From: JBCCGI01 sp039029355
GTDB lineage: Bacteria > Planctomycetota > UBA1135 > GCA-002686595
Length of the DNA stretch: 22,955 nucleotides
Direction: 5' to 3'
Assembly: GCA_039029355.1 (NCBI GenBank)
Contig: JBCCGI010000109.1
Coordinates: 1 to 22,955 of the forward strand
Part shown: positions 10,547 through 20,292 of the stretch, in pieces
Layout of the letters: each line of letters begins with the position of its first letter
Position numbering within the stretch: position 1 is the stretch's first letter
Notes under the pieces: model-generated
The model's input: the letters and a program-made list of their open reading frames with translations, nothing else
What the model was told of the DNA's origin: nothing
Database searches by the model: none
Made by a program: the position numbers and the translations under genes

Positions 10547-12478
10547 ATGTCCGACCGCTTGACCGCGCTCCTCCTTCCCCTAACGGCGTCCGTCCTGTCG
10601 CTCTCCGCGTCGGCCCAGGAGGAAGCGCCCCCGCGCACGAACGACGACCCGATCTCCGCCGCGCTCGCCGAGGTCTCCGAGGACGTGCGCGTCTACAACG
10701 AGCACCTGGTCACCCTCGCCAGCCCCTTCATGGAAGGCCGCGTGCCCGGCTCGCGCGGGATGGAGATCGCGAAGGAGTACGTCGAACACTGGTTCGAGCA
10801 CCACGGGCTCAAGGCGCCCTTCGAAGGCGAGAGCTACCGCCAGCCGTTCGAGCTGGCGGGCCGCGCGAAGCTGCTCAGCCAGAGCTTCGCCGTCGACGGC
10901 CTCGACCGCGAGTTCACGGCCGAGGAGGACTACACCGCCACCTCCGCCGGCTCGTCGGGCAAGCTCACCGCGCCCGCGGTCTTCGTCGGCTACTCGATCG
11001 GCTCGGGCGAAGGCGGCTACACCAGCTACCCCGAAGGCGTCGACCTCAACGGCAAGATCGCGGTGATGTTCCGCTTCGAGCCGATGGACGGGGACGGCGG
11101 CTCCAAGTGGAGCGAGCGCGGCTGGAGCAGCTCGGCGAGCTTCGACTCCAAGTTCCAGGCCGCCAGGGAGGCCGGCGCGGCCGGCGCCGTGATCATCAAC
11201 CCGCCCGACGCTGACGACCCGCGCGTCGGCCGCCTGATCTCCTTCCGCGGCGGCGGGCGGCGCACGCTGCCGGGTCCGGTCGTCATGCTAACCACCGAGG
11301 CGGGCGCCGACCTCCTCCGCGCCCTGGACCCGAAGGGGCGCACGATCGAGGAGCTACGCGCGCTCGCCGACCGCGATGACGTGCCCTTCGAGCCGTTCGA
11401 GCTCAACCACGAGCTGACCATCGAAGCCGAGATCGAAGAGAACGCGATCACCGCCGAGAACGTCGCCGGGCTGGTGCCCGGCAAGGGCGCCCTCAAGGAC
11501 GAGCTGGTCGTGATCGGCGGGCACCTCGACCACCTCGGGATGGGCTCGTTCGGATCGCGTGCGCCGCGCGAGGAGCGCGGCAACACGCTGCACCCCGGCG
11601 CGGACGACAACGCCTCGGGCGTCGCGGCGCTGATCCTGCTGGCCGACCGCCTGATCGACGACTACGCCGCGCTGGACGAGGGCGCGGACGCGCGCAGCGT
11701 GCTCCTCATTGCCTTCAGCGCCGAGGAGTCGGGGCTGAACGGTGCCTTCCACTACGCCGAGAACCCGATCGTGCCGATCGAGGACCACGCGCTGATGATC
11801 AACTTCGACATGATCGGACGCATCATGGACGGCCGCCTGTCGGTGTCCGGTCCCAGCTCGGGCAAGGGCATGGACGAGTGGGCGCAGCCCTTCTTCGACG
11901 AGTCCGGCCTCGACGTGCAGGTGCCCTCGCGCGTGGCCGGCAACAGCGACCACGCGGCCTTCCTGCGCCGCGAGGTCCCCGTGCTCTTCGCGATCATGGC
12001 CGACCTGCGCAAGCACGAGGACTACCACACCCCCGGCGACACCAGCGACAAGATCAACCGCATCGACGCGATGCGCACGGTCGACCTCTTCCACAAGCTG
12101 GCGCTGAGCGCTGCCACGCGCTCCGAGCGCTTCGAGTTCCAGTCCCAGCGGCGCGGCGGCGGCGATGCCTCGGCGCAGAGCACTCCGGCCGCGAGCGCCC
12201 CGATGCCCAAGGTCCGCGTCGGCATCAGCCCCGCGGTCGGCGAGGGCGAGGGGCTCGGCATCCTGATCGGCCAGGTCACGCCCGCCAGCGCCGCCGAGGA
12301 GGCCGGCATCCAGGCCGGCGACATCCTGGTGCGCTGGGACGGCGCCAAGGTCGCGGACCTGATGTCCTGGATGGAGACCCTCGCCGGGCACGAGCCCGGC
12401 GACGAGGTTCAGGTCGGCGTGAAGCGCGGCGGCGAGGAAGTGACCCTCACCGTCAAGCTCAAGGCGCGCGACGGCTAG
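10547..12478 (+). CDS. Secreted M28 metallopeptidase with PA insert and C-terminal PDZ domain
   Basis: 643 residues. The ATG at 10547 is chosen because GAAGGAAG precedes it and a signal peptide follows (residues 1-23, ending SASA-Q). Zinc-site residues of M28 peptidases are visible: His326 in GGHLDHLG, Asp353 in GADDNASG, Glu393-Glu394 in SAEESGL, Asp421 in FDMIGR and His494 in DYHTPGD. A PA-like domain (about 140-270, VFVGYSIG to GAVIINPP) is inserted before the catalytic core. Residues about 558-643 are a PDZ domain (GLGILIGQV...AGIQAGDILVRWDG). It is probably a periplasmic or surface aminopeptidase whose PDZ part binds substrate C-termini or partners. It converges with the desaturase gene. 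Confidence 0.92.
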   Translation: MSDRLTALLLPLTASVLSLSASAQEEAPPRTNDDPISAALAEVSEDVRVYNEHLVTLASPFMEGRVPGSRGMEIAKEYVEHWFEHHGLKAPFEGESYRQPFELAGRAKLLSQSFAVDGLDREFTAEEDYTATSAGSSGKLTAPAVFVGYSIGSGEGGYTSYPEGVDLNGKIAVMFRFEPMDGDGGSKWSERGWSSSASFDSKFQAAREAGAAGAVIINPPDADDPRVGRLISFRGGGRRTLPGPVVMLTTEAGADLLRALDPKGRTIEELRALADRDDVPFEPFELNHELTIEAEIEENAITAENVAGLVPGKGALKDELVVIGGHLDHLGMGSFGSRAPREERGNTLHPGADDNASGVAALILLADRLIDDYAALDEGADARSVLLIAFSAEESGLNGAFHYAENPIVPIEDHALMINFDMIGRIMDGRLSVSGPSSGKGMDEWAQPFFDESGLDVQVPSRVAGNSDHAAFLRREVPVLFAIMADLRKHEDYHTPGDTSDKINRIDAMRTVDLFHKLALSAATRSERFEFQSQRRGGGDASAQSTPAASAPMPKVRVGISPAVGEGEGLGILIGQVTPASAAEEAGIQAGDILVRWDGAKVADLMSWMETLAGHEPGDEVQVGVKRGGEEVTLTVKLKARDG

Positions 12479-12483
12479 CGGCT

Positions 12484-12509
12484 GCCCCCGCGACGCAACC
12501 GCGCCGGGC
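12484..12509. terminator. Hairpin between two convergent genes (possible shared terminator)
   Basis: GCCC and CGCG (12484-12492, with one unpaired C between them) pair with CGCG and GGGC (12500-12509) around a 7-base loop. It lies in the 43-base gap between the stops of the M28 and desaturase genes. There is no T-run on either side, so the role is inferred from position. Confidence 0.3.
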
Positions 12510-12521
12510 GGCTAGGCCGAG

Positions 12522-13448
<927 letters not shown>

Positions 13449-13707
13449 GTCGGAGAGGGGGACGCCTGAATGGTGCCTAGCGCGGTGGCCAGGCCGGCCA
13501 TGGGGGGTCGCATGCTCTGGTCCTCGACGCAGAATCACAAGTCACGAAACCGAGAATCCTCCTAGCCACGAAGATCGTCCGTCGCCGTCCCAACCTGTAG
13601 TGGGCGCTTCCCGCGCCCCCAGGGAGCCGTCCCAGGGCCCTCCAGCGGGCCCCCGGAGGCGGGAACCGGCGACCGGGCTCCCCCTCCACACTATTATAGG
13701 AGGCGGA
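13449..13707. promoter_or_regulatory. Divergent intergenic region with a shared 13-base AT-rich word
   Basis: This 259-base gap lies between the desaturase (minus) and the DUF1592-type gene (plus). It contains GAATCACAAGTCA at 13532-13544, which recurs at 20038-20050 upstream of another plus-strand gene. AGGAGG at 13698-13703 is a strong ribosome-binding site four bases before the ATG at 13708. GGGCCC at 13635-13640 and 13647-13652 can form a small hairpin. No clear sigma boxes are seen. Confidence 0.45.
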
Positions 13708-16700
13708 ATGACGCTCCCCCCGACCCGCCCCCTGCTCTCCGCGCGCCTACGGTCGCTCCGCTCGGCCGGGCTTCTCCTGCTCCCGCTGCTCCTCGGGCCG
13801 GCCCTGGCCGCCGACGACGAGACCGCGCCCGCCGCCGCGCCGGACTTCGAGCTCGACGTGCGGCCGGTGCTCCAGGACTTCTGCTTCCGCTGCCACGGCG
13901 AGAAGCGCCAGAAGGGCAACGTGCGACTCGACGTGCTCGACCCCGACCTGGTCGAGGGTCCCGACGCCGAGGCCTGGCACATGGCCCTCAACATGATCCA
14001 GTCCGGCGACATGCCGCCGCCGCGCATGTCGCAGCCGACCGACGAGGAGCGCCGCAAGGTCGTCGCCTGGATCCGGTCGGGCCTCGACGCCGCCGCGCGC
14101 GCCGGCGCCGGCGAGCGCGAGACCGTGCTGCGCCGGCTGACCAAGGCTCAGTACACGAACACGCTGCAGGACCTGCTCGGCGTGCCGGCCGACTTCGGCA
14201 ACGTGCTGCCCGACGACGGCAAGTCCGAGATGGGCTTCACGAACAACGGCGAGGTGCTGCTCTCGTCGCAGCTGCACCTGGAGTACTACCAGAGCATCGC
14301 GCGCGAGGCGCTCGACAAGGCCCTCGCCATCGGCGAGCGGCCCGAGGTCACGCGCTATCGCGTCACCTTCGGCAAGGGCCGCGGCAAGGACCTGGCGGCG
14401 GGGCACACCGGCGGCTACCAGTCGGTGCCGCTCAACACCAACGACTTCACGGTCGACATCCTCGACGCGAGCGGCGCGCCCAAGGTCGGCGCCACCCCCC
14501 AAGAGCAGGAAGCGCTCGACGAGATCAAGCGCCGCATCAGCATCGGCCTGCGCGGCTCGTCGCAGAGCCGCTTCCGCGTGGTCGACGAGGGGATGCTCTT
14601 GTACTCCGCGCTGCCGCACAAGGAGAAGGTGCCCAAGGCGTGGCAGGGCCCCTCCCCCAACGTGAAGCTCGAGATGCAGCGCTGCTTCCCCGAGGAGGGT
14701 GACTTCGTGATGCGCGTGCGGGCGTCGCGCGGCTACCTCTTCGAGCACAGGAAGCGGATGCTGATCGAGCTCGAGCAGCCGATCCCGCTCAGCGCGCTCG
14801 TCGGCGAGCCGGTCGACGTCGCGACGCTGACCGGCGCGATCGTGCTGCGCGCGCCCGACAGCGACGATCACAAGAACCTGCTGCCCGGCGGCGCTGGCGA
14901 CGAGCTGCTCCTGCCCGAGATCGTGACCGACCCGAGCTCGGCGCGCTTCAAGGTGAAGGTCCCCGCGGACGGCTACTACCAGGTCGACCTGGTGCACCCC
15001 TTCATGCCCGCCGACGCGATGCCGTCGGTGCGGCTGAGCCTCGCGTCGCAGAACCTCGACCGGCGCCTAGAGCCCGACGAGGTCGAGTCCGCGCCCGAGC
15101 GCGTGGTCACCGCGCTCGCCGCGGCCTATCTGCCGGCCGGCACGCACGACCTGCGCGTCGGCGGCCCCTTCTTCGTCGGCTTCAGCCACGTCGTGCTGAC
15201 GCCGATCACCGAGGAGCACCGCGCGGTCGCGCCACTGATCGCCCGCACCGACGAGCTGGCCGAGTCGCTGCAGGCGAAGACCCCCGGCCTGCGCGCGTTC
15301 GTCGGCACGCGCCTCGACGACGGGATGGACTACAAGACCTTCGACGTCCACCGCGAGGTCGACGCGCCGCTGGGCGAGCCCGCGACCTACTCGTTCGTCG
15401 GGCGCCTGGAGAACCTGCCGATCCCCGAGCCCGAGTCGGGCGATACCGAGGTGCTCTCGGGCTTCATGCTGCTGGGGGTCTGGAACGACCACCTGGTCAA
15501 GGACGCTTCCGACCCCGGGCCGCCGCTCTTGATCGAGTCGATCGAGTTCGAGGCGCCCTACTTCCCGGAGTGGCCGCCGGCCTCCCACACCGCGATCTTC
15601 TTCGACTCGCCGAGCCGCGCGATCCCCGAGGTGTACGCGCGCGAGGTGATCGAGCGCTTCCTCGGCCGCGCCTTCCGCCGCGACCTGAGCGCGGCCGAGC
15701 TCGACCGCTACATGGCCTTCTGGCAGGCGATCCGACCCGACCACGACACCTACGAGCACTCCGTGCGCGAGGTGCTGGTGGCCGGGCTGTGCTCGCCCCA
15801 CTTCCTGTTCCTGGCCGAGCCGGTCGCCGAGCCGGAGGCCGAACCGGCCGGCGACACGATCCGGCCCGACGAGGCGCTCGCCACGCGGCTCGCGTACTTC
15901 CTCTGGAACTCGCCTCCGGACCGCGAGCTGCGCGACCTAGCGCGCGAGGGCCGGCTGACCGAGGAGCTGGAGGCCCAGGTCGACCGCATGCTGGACGACC
16001 CGCGCGCGTGGCGCTTCGTGCGCTCGTTCGTCTACGAGTGGCTGCGCATCGACCGCCACGAGACGATGGACGTCAACGTCGACACCTATCCCGCCTTCAC
16101 GCGCTTCGTGAAGCGCGACATGTCGGAGGAGACCTACCACTTCGTGCACCAGGTGCTCGCGCGCGACCTGAGCGTGTTCAACCTGGTCGACTCGGACTTC
16201 GTGATGCTCAACCAGAACCTGGCGGAGTTCTACGGCGTCGAGGGCGTCGAAGGCGCCGAGTTCCGCCCGGTGGAGCTGGCGCGCGAGCGCGGGCGCGGGG
16301 GCCTGCTCTCCCAGGGCGCCTTCCTCAGCGGTCACTCCGACGGCTCCCAGGCGCACGCGATCAAGCGCGCCGTGTGGGTGAAGGAGAAGATCCTCGGCGA
16401 CCCGCCGCCGCCGCCTCCGCCGAACGTGCCCGAGCTCAACCCCGAGGCTCCCGGCTTTGAGAACCTCACGCTGAAGGAGCAGCTAGAGCTCCACCGCGAC
16501 AGCCCGTCGTGCATGGACTGCCACCGCGGCATCGACCCCTACGGCGTGGTGTTCGAGCGCTACGACGCGGCCGGGCTGTGGCACGAGGAGCGCGACGGAG
16601 AGCCGATCGACGCGCTGTCGACGCTGCCGGACGGCGCCGAGGTCGACGGCGTTTCGGGACTCAAGGCTTACATCCTCGAGCAGCAGCCCGACGCGTTCAC

Positions 16701-16866
16701 CGGCGCGCTGATCGAGCACCTGTACGCCTTCGCCTTGGGGAGAGACGTCCACTTCGCCGATGAGGAGGAGCTGTCCCGAATCCTCCTGCGTGTTAAGTCG
16801 GACGACTATCGGATGCGATCGGTCATTAAAGGTATCGTATCCAGCTCGTCGTTCTCGCAGCCCTAA
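13708..16866 (+). CDS. Planctomycete cytochrome-c/DUF1587-1595-1592-1588-1585 protein
   Basis: 1052 residues, ATG at 13708 chosen for the AGGAGG just before it and the signal peptide (about 1-34, ending GPALAADD). A haem-binding motif CFRCH (59-63) lies in an N-terminal planctomycete cytochrome-c domain. DUF1587 starts near 'LRRLTKAQYTNTLQDLLGV' (about 144). After a long middle region come DUF1595 ('VIERFLGRAFRRDLSAAELD', about 645-700), DUF1592 ('ATRLAYFLWNSPPDRELRDL', about 725-850), DUF1588 (about 858-960, with a poly-Pro stretch and a second CMDCH at 935-939) and DUF1585 at the C-terminus. These proteins are exported and abundant in Planctomycetota; the role is unproven but probably redox-linked. 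The gene stops 15 bases before the DUF1552 gene, its usual partner. Confidence 0.92.
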   Translation: MTLPPTRPLLSARLRSLRSAGLLLLPLLLGPALAADDETAPAAAPDFELDVRPVLQDFCFRCHGEKRQKGNVRLDVLDPDLVEGPDAEAWHMALNMIQSGDMPPPRMSQPTDEERRKVVAWIRSGLDAAARAGAGERETVLRRLTKAQYTNTLQDLLGVPADFGNVLPDDGKSEMGFTNNGEVLLSSQLHLEYYQSIAREALDKALAIGERPEVTRYRVTFGKGRGKDLAAGHTGGYQSVPLNTNDFTVDILDASGAPKVGATPQEQEALDEIKRRISIGLRGSSQSRFRVVDEGMLLYSALPHKEKVPKAWQGPSPNVKLEMQRCFPEEGDFVMRVRASRGYLFEHRKRMLIELEQPIPLSALVGEPVDVATLTGAIVLRAPDSDDHKNLLPGGAGDELLLPEIVTDPSSARFKVKVPADGYYQVDLVHPFMPADAMPSVRLSLASQNLDRRLEPDEVESAPERVVTALAAAYLPAGTHDLRVGGPFFVGFSHVVLTPITEEHRAVAPLIARTDELAESLQAKTPGLRAFVGTRLDDGMDYKTFDVHREVDAPLGEPATYSFVGRLENLPIPEPESGDTEVLSGFMLLGVWNDHLVKDASDPGPPLLIESIEFEAPYFPEWPPASHTAIFFDSPSRAIPEVYAREVIERFLGRAFRRDLSAAELDRYMAFWQAIRPDHDTYEHSVREVLVAGLCSPHFLFLAEPVAEPEAEPAGDTIRPDEALATRLAYFLWNSPPDRELRDLAREGRLTEELEAQVDRMLDDPRAWRFVRSFVYEWLRIDRHETMDVNVDTYPAFTRFVKRDMSEETYHFVHQVLARDLSVFNLVDSDFVMLNQNLAEFYGVEGVEGAEFRPVELARERGRGGLLSQGAFLSGHSDGSQAHAIKRAVWVKEKILGDPPPPPPPNVPELNPEAPGFENLTLKEQLELHRDSPSCMDCHRGIDPYGVVFERYDAAGLWHEERDGEPIDALSTLPDGAEVDGVSGLKAYILEQQPDAFTGALIEHLYAFALGRDVHFADEEELSRILLRVKSDDYRMRSVIKGIVSSSSFSQP

Positions 16867-16881
16867 GCCCCCACACAAAGC

Positions 16882-18222
16882 ATGAGCGCGAAGTCCTGGC
16901 ACCTCGATCGAAGGACGTTCCTCCGCGGAGTCGGCGTGGCCTGTGCGGTGCCGTACCTCGAGGGGATGAGCTTCGCCTCGCAGGACGCCGCCGAGCCGCC
17001 GCGGCGCATGTGCTTCGTGTACTTCCCGAACGGCTGCAGCCTGCCGAACGAGAAGGACGAGGAGAACGCGCGCTGGCGCTGGTTCCCCTCCGGCGAGGGC
17101 GAGGACTTCCGCTTCACCGACGTGCTGTCGGCGCTGGAGCCCTTCCGCTCGGACCTCTCGGTGCTCGGTGGTCTGAGCCACCCGAAGAGCCGCCACCTGT
17201 TGGGGCACATCGCGGGCGACACGTGGCTAACCGGCGGCGACGTCCGCGGCGGCGAGTACCGCAACACGGTATCGGTCGACCAGGTCGCCGCCCGGCGGCT
17301 GAAGCGCTTCACGCGCTACCCGTCGCTGGTGCTGTCGACCGACGGCGGCGTGGGCTACAAGTCGCGCGTGTCGACCCTGTCGTTCGACCTGAACGGCAAG
17401 CCGGTTCCGTCCGAGTGCAACCCGCGCGCGATCTTCGAGCGCTACTTCGCCCCCGAGAAGGGCGGCACGACCGAGGAGCGCCGCCGCAGCCTGCGCCAGG
17501 GCCGCAAGATCGTCGACCTGGTACTCGAGGATGCCAAGAGCCTGCGCGGGCGGCTAGGCGAGCTCGACCGCCACAAGCTCGAGGACTACCTCGACTCGCT
17601 CAACGCGGTGGAGGAGCAGATCAAGCGCAGCGAGGCCTGGCTCGACGTGCCGCGCAAGGAGGTCGACTCCGAAGCACTCGCGCTCAGCGTGCTGGCGAAG
17701 GCCGACCCGAAGGCCTACCTGCGCACGATGTTCGACCTGATGGTGCTGGGGTTCCAGACCGACATGACGCGCGTGATGACCTACATGATGGCGCGCGAGG
17801 ACGGCATGGGCTTCGGCGACGGCTGGCCCAAGTCGGGCGTCGGCATCCCGCGCGGACACCACACGATCAGCCACGACACCCACGAGGGACACTGGGCCGA
17901 GTGGGGCCGCTACGACCAGTGGCTCGCCCAGCAGTTCGCCTACTTCGTCGGTCGCATGAAGGAGACCCGCGACGAGCACGGACCGCTGCTCGACCGCACG
18001 ATGGTGCTCTACGGCAGCGCGTGCAGCACGATGCACAACGCCAGCAACTACCCGCTGGTGCTGGCCGGGGGCTCGCAGCTGGGCGTGAAGCACTCGCACT
18101 ACACGCGCTTCCCCGACGAGGTCCACTGCTCGAACCTGTTCGTCAGCATGCTGCAGACGGTTGGCGTCGAGACCGAGTCGTTCGCCGACAGCACCGGAGC
18201 GATCTCCGGGGTCTTCGCCTAG
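16882..18222 (+). CDS. Tat-exported DUF1552 protein
   Basis: 446 residues, ATG at 16882, ending TAG. The N-terminus holds a twin-arginine motif (DRRTFLRGVG, Arg10-Arg11) followed by a short hydrophobic stretch, so folded export through the Tat system is likely. The body matches DUF1552: 'FVYFPNGCSLPNE', then 'LSVLGGLSHPKSRHLLGH', 'DQVAAR', and 'YGSACSTMHNASNYPLVLAGG' near the end, a layout related to the DUF1501/sulfatase-like superfamily. DUF1552 genes regularly sit directly behind DUF1592-type cytochrome genes, as here with a 15-base gap, so the two products probably work together outside the cytoplasm. The reaction is unknown. Confidence 0.92.
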   Translation: MSAKSWHLDRRTFLRGVGVACAVPYLEGMSFASQDAAEPPRRMCFVYFPNGCSLPNEKDEENARWRWFPSGEGEDFRFTDVLSALEPFRSDLSVLGGLSHPKSRHLLGHIAGDTWLTGGDVRGGEYRNTVSVDQVAARRLKRFTRYPSLVLSTDGGVGYKSRVSTLSFDLNGKPVPSECNPRAIFERYFAPEKGGTTEERRRSLRQGRKIVDLVLEDAKSLRGRLGELDRHKLEDYLDSLNAVEEQIKRSEAWLDVPRKEVDSEALALSVLAKADPKAYLRTMFDLMVLGFQTDMTRVMTYMMAREDGMGFGDGWPKSGVGIPRGHHTISHDTHEGHWAEWGRYDQWLAQQFAYFVGRMKETRDEHGPLLDRTMVLYGSACSTMHNASNYPLVLAGGSQLGVKHSHYTRFPDEVHCSNLFVSMLQTVGVETESFADSTGAISGVFA

Positions 18223-18251
18223 GGGCGAGGCCCGCCCGCAGCCGGCTCTCG

Positions 18252-19214
18252 ATGCGCGACACGGGCTCGCGGCGGTGGTCCCGCCGTCTCGCGGCGGCGA
18301 CGCTCGCCCTGATCCTAGGCGTGGCAGGCGCCGAGAGCGCGGCGCGCTTCGCCGAGCGGACGCGCTCGTCGACCCAGAAGCTCGACGTCTTCGAGCGCGA
18401 CCAGGAGGGCTGGACGCAGCGCTTCACGATCGACCCCGACTTCGGCTTCCGGCCGCTCTTCGGCGGGCGTGACTACGACGAGCGCGGCTTCCTGCACAAC
18501 GCCTACCCGCTTCAGAAGACGCCGGGCGTCGAGCGCGTGCTCTTCCTCGGCGACTCGGTCACCCGCCGCGGCCGCATCGTCGCGGCGATCCGGGAGCGCT
18601 ACGGCGAGGCGAACCGCGAGTACTGGAACGCCGGCGTCGAGTCCTTCAGCCTGGTCCAGTCGGTGCGCTACTTCCTGCGCTACGCGCAGGCGTGCGACCC
18701 CGACCACGTCGTCTTCACCTTCCACTACAACGACTTCCAGACGACGCCCGTCACCTTCCTCGACGAGGACGACGAAGTCGTGCTGTACGCGCCGACGCGT
18801 CCCCGCCAGGACGTGAACGCCTGGCTCTACAAGCGCAGTTCGCTGTATCGCCGGGTGCTGAAGACGCTGGACTCGCGCGCCGGCAACGAGGCCATCGTGG
18901 CCGAGATGAGCGCCGCGCTCGGCGAGCTTCGCGCCTGGACGGACGCGAGCGGCGCGCGGCTCTCGGTGCTGCTGTTCCCCTACCTCGCTCCCCGCGAGCA
19001 GGGGCTCGCGGTCCACGATACCTGGCGCGAACAGACCTTGGCGCTGTGCCGCGAGCACGGCCTGCGCACCTTCGACCTGCTGCCGACGGTCGCCGAGACC
19101 CTCGCCGCCGGGGTGGCGGTCGAGGAGCGGCCCGGCGACACCGAGCACCCCAGCGACGCGCTGGCGGAGGCCTTCGCGGTGTTCCTGGAGCGCGAAGGCC
19201 TGCTCGCGCGGTAG
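18252..19214 (+). CDS. Secreted or membrane-anchored SGNH-hydrolase-like protein
   Basis: 320 residues, ATG at 18252, 29 bases after the DUF1552 stop. Residues 13-30 form a hydrophobic signal or anchor after an Arg-rich start. SGNH blocks are visible: LFLGDSVT with nucleophile Ser102, NAGVESFS for block II, FTFHYND for block III, and DTEHPSD near the end with Asp296 and His299 as the DxxH pair. Such enzymes are esterases, acetyl-transferases or deacetylases acting on sugars or lipids. No good ribosome-binding site precedes the ATG, so it may depend on translation of the gene before. A substrate cannot be named; co-transcription with the DUF1592/DUF1552 pair is inferred from spacing. Confidence 0.82.
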   Translation: MRDTGSRRWSRRLAAATLALILGVAGAESAARFAERTRSSTQKLDVFERDQEGWTQRFTIDPDFGFRPLFGGRDYDERGFLHNAYPLQKTPGVERVLFLGDSVTRRGRIVAAIRERYGEANREYWNAGVESFSLVQSVRYFLRYAQACDPDHVVFTFHYNDFQTTPVTFLDEDDEVVLYAPTRPRQDVNAWLYKRSSLYRRVLKTLDSRAGNEAIVAEMSAALGELRAWTDASGARLSVLLFPYLAPREQGLAVHDTWREQTLALCREHGLRTFDLLPTVAETLAAGVAVEERPGDTEHPSDALAEAFAVFLEREGLLAR

Positions 19215-19241
19215 CCCGCGAGCGCCCCCGCGCCGAGCACG

Positions 19242-19936
19242 GTGCCCGGCGCGTCCGCCCCGTCGGGGAGCCCGCAGCCGCCGGTGATCGCGGTGTCGAG
19301 CAGAGGCGACGCCGACCCGGCGCGTACGCTGGGCTTCGTCGGCACGCCCGCCTACGCCGCGCCCGAGAGCTTCGCCGACGACGAGGCGCCGCTCGACGTG
19401 CGCGGCGAGGGGTTCTCGCTCGGCGTCCCGCTCAACGAGCTCCTGGCGGAGCGCCGTCCGTACCCGGGCCCGGCTCTGGACCTCCTGGCGGAGATCGAGG
19501 CGGCCTCGCCTCCGCGGCTGAGCGCCTGGGCCGGGCTCAACCGCGGGCTCGACACCATCGCGCGCAATGCACTCGCGCCGCAGCCACCCGAGCGCTGTTG
19601 CTGGCCGAGGCCGAGGAGCAGTTCGGTCCCTTCGACCTTACGGTGGCCGAGGTCTGCGACGCGCTCGGCCGGCTCTACCTGCGCCGCGACGACCCGGCGG
19701 AGGCGGCGGTTTATATAAGTCGCACCGACGAAGCGTTCCGCCGGGTGCTCCCGGCCCGGCACGCGCGCCTGGCCGAAACGCTGGTCAACCTCGGGCGCGC
19801 GCTGATGGATGCCCAAAGGCCGGAGCGCGCGCGAGACGCGTTCGCGGAGGCCGTCGAGATCGATGCTCCCGGGGGGCTGACAAGGCTCGCCAGGGACGAT
19901 CTAGAGCCCGCTAAAGCCCCGATCGGAGCTCGCTGA
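19242..19936 (+). pseudogene. Remnant of a Ser/Thr kinase-TPR protein (frameshifted, N-lobe missing)
   Basis: From about 19300 to 19580 one frame reads like the C-lobe of a protein kinase: GTPAYAAPES (activation-loop end and APE motif), GEGFSLGVPLNELLAERRPY in place of DVYSLGVLLYELLTGRRPF, and LDTIARNALAPQP. The N-lobe, the catalytic HRD loop and a clear DFG are absent. Near 19570-19600 the protein-like signal moves to another frame, which gives TPR repeats (ALLLAEAEEQFGPFDLTVAE, then RLAETLVNLGRALMDAQRPE) to a TGA at 19934-19936. The linker that normally separates kinase and TPR parts is missing, so there is an internal deletion as well as a frameshift. No start or signal belongs to it. It is inactive as a kinase; the TPR part is unlikely to be translated. 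Confidence 0.7.
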
Positions 19937-20292
19937 ACGGCGAGCAACTTCTCCGATTTCTTCGTGAACCGAGCGCAAATTTAGGCCTCCGGTGAGTCCC
20001 CAATGAGCCCGAAATGAAACGACTTTCACCGGCTCATGAATCACAAGTCATGCAGCGTGAAATCTAAACAACTTCCAACTTGTTTGCGATCTGGGTGTAG
20101 AGCGCGGGGTGTGGAAGCGCTAGAACCGCGCAACCGAAAGCGAGGTGGTCAATCGGTCCACTCACCCTCCGGGGCGTCCCCTCGAATTGCCGGTTGGCGC
20201 GGTCACGCCGCGTCCGGAAACAGCCACCAAGAGAACGACACCCAGCCGGCCTCTCCAACCCGTGCCGGCCAGGCATGAGACCGACCGAAACC
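19937..20292. promoter_or_regulatory. Non-coding leader region upstream of the 825-aa secreted protein
   Basis: This 356-base gap has no convincing gene. Its first half, about 19950-20090, is clearly richer in A and T than the rest of the window, as expected of a promoter region. It contains GAATCACAAGTCA at 20038-20050 (also found at 13532-13544) and a hairpin AAACAA (20066-20071) / TTGTTT (20080-20085) with an 8-base loop. I cannot point to definite -35/-10 boxes. Confidence 0.45.

Noticed and set aside
13449..13538. Upstream in-frame extension of the desaturase
   Set aside because: The extra 30 residues are His/Arg/Pro-rich and unlike a desaturase N-terminus, and no ribosome-binding site supports the longer start.
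13691..13700. TATTATAG as a -10 promoter box for the DUF1592-type gene
   Set aside because: It overlaps the AGGAGG ribosome-binding site, so a transcript starting there would lose it, and there is no -35 box at the right distance.
16405..16425. Run of CCG/CCT codons as a simple repeat of interest
   Set aside because: It encodes a poly-Pro stretch in DUF1588, which I know as a usual feature of these proteins.
19215..19315. Minus-strand reading with TAITGGCGLPDGADAPG that looks like a protein fragment
   Set aside because: It runs into clear antisense of the SGNH gene on one side and of the kinase remnant on the other, with no start or stop of its own. It is probably chance from base composition.
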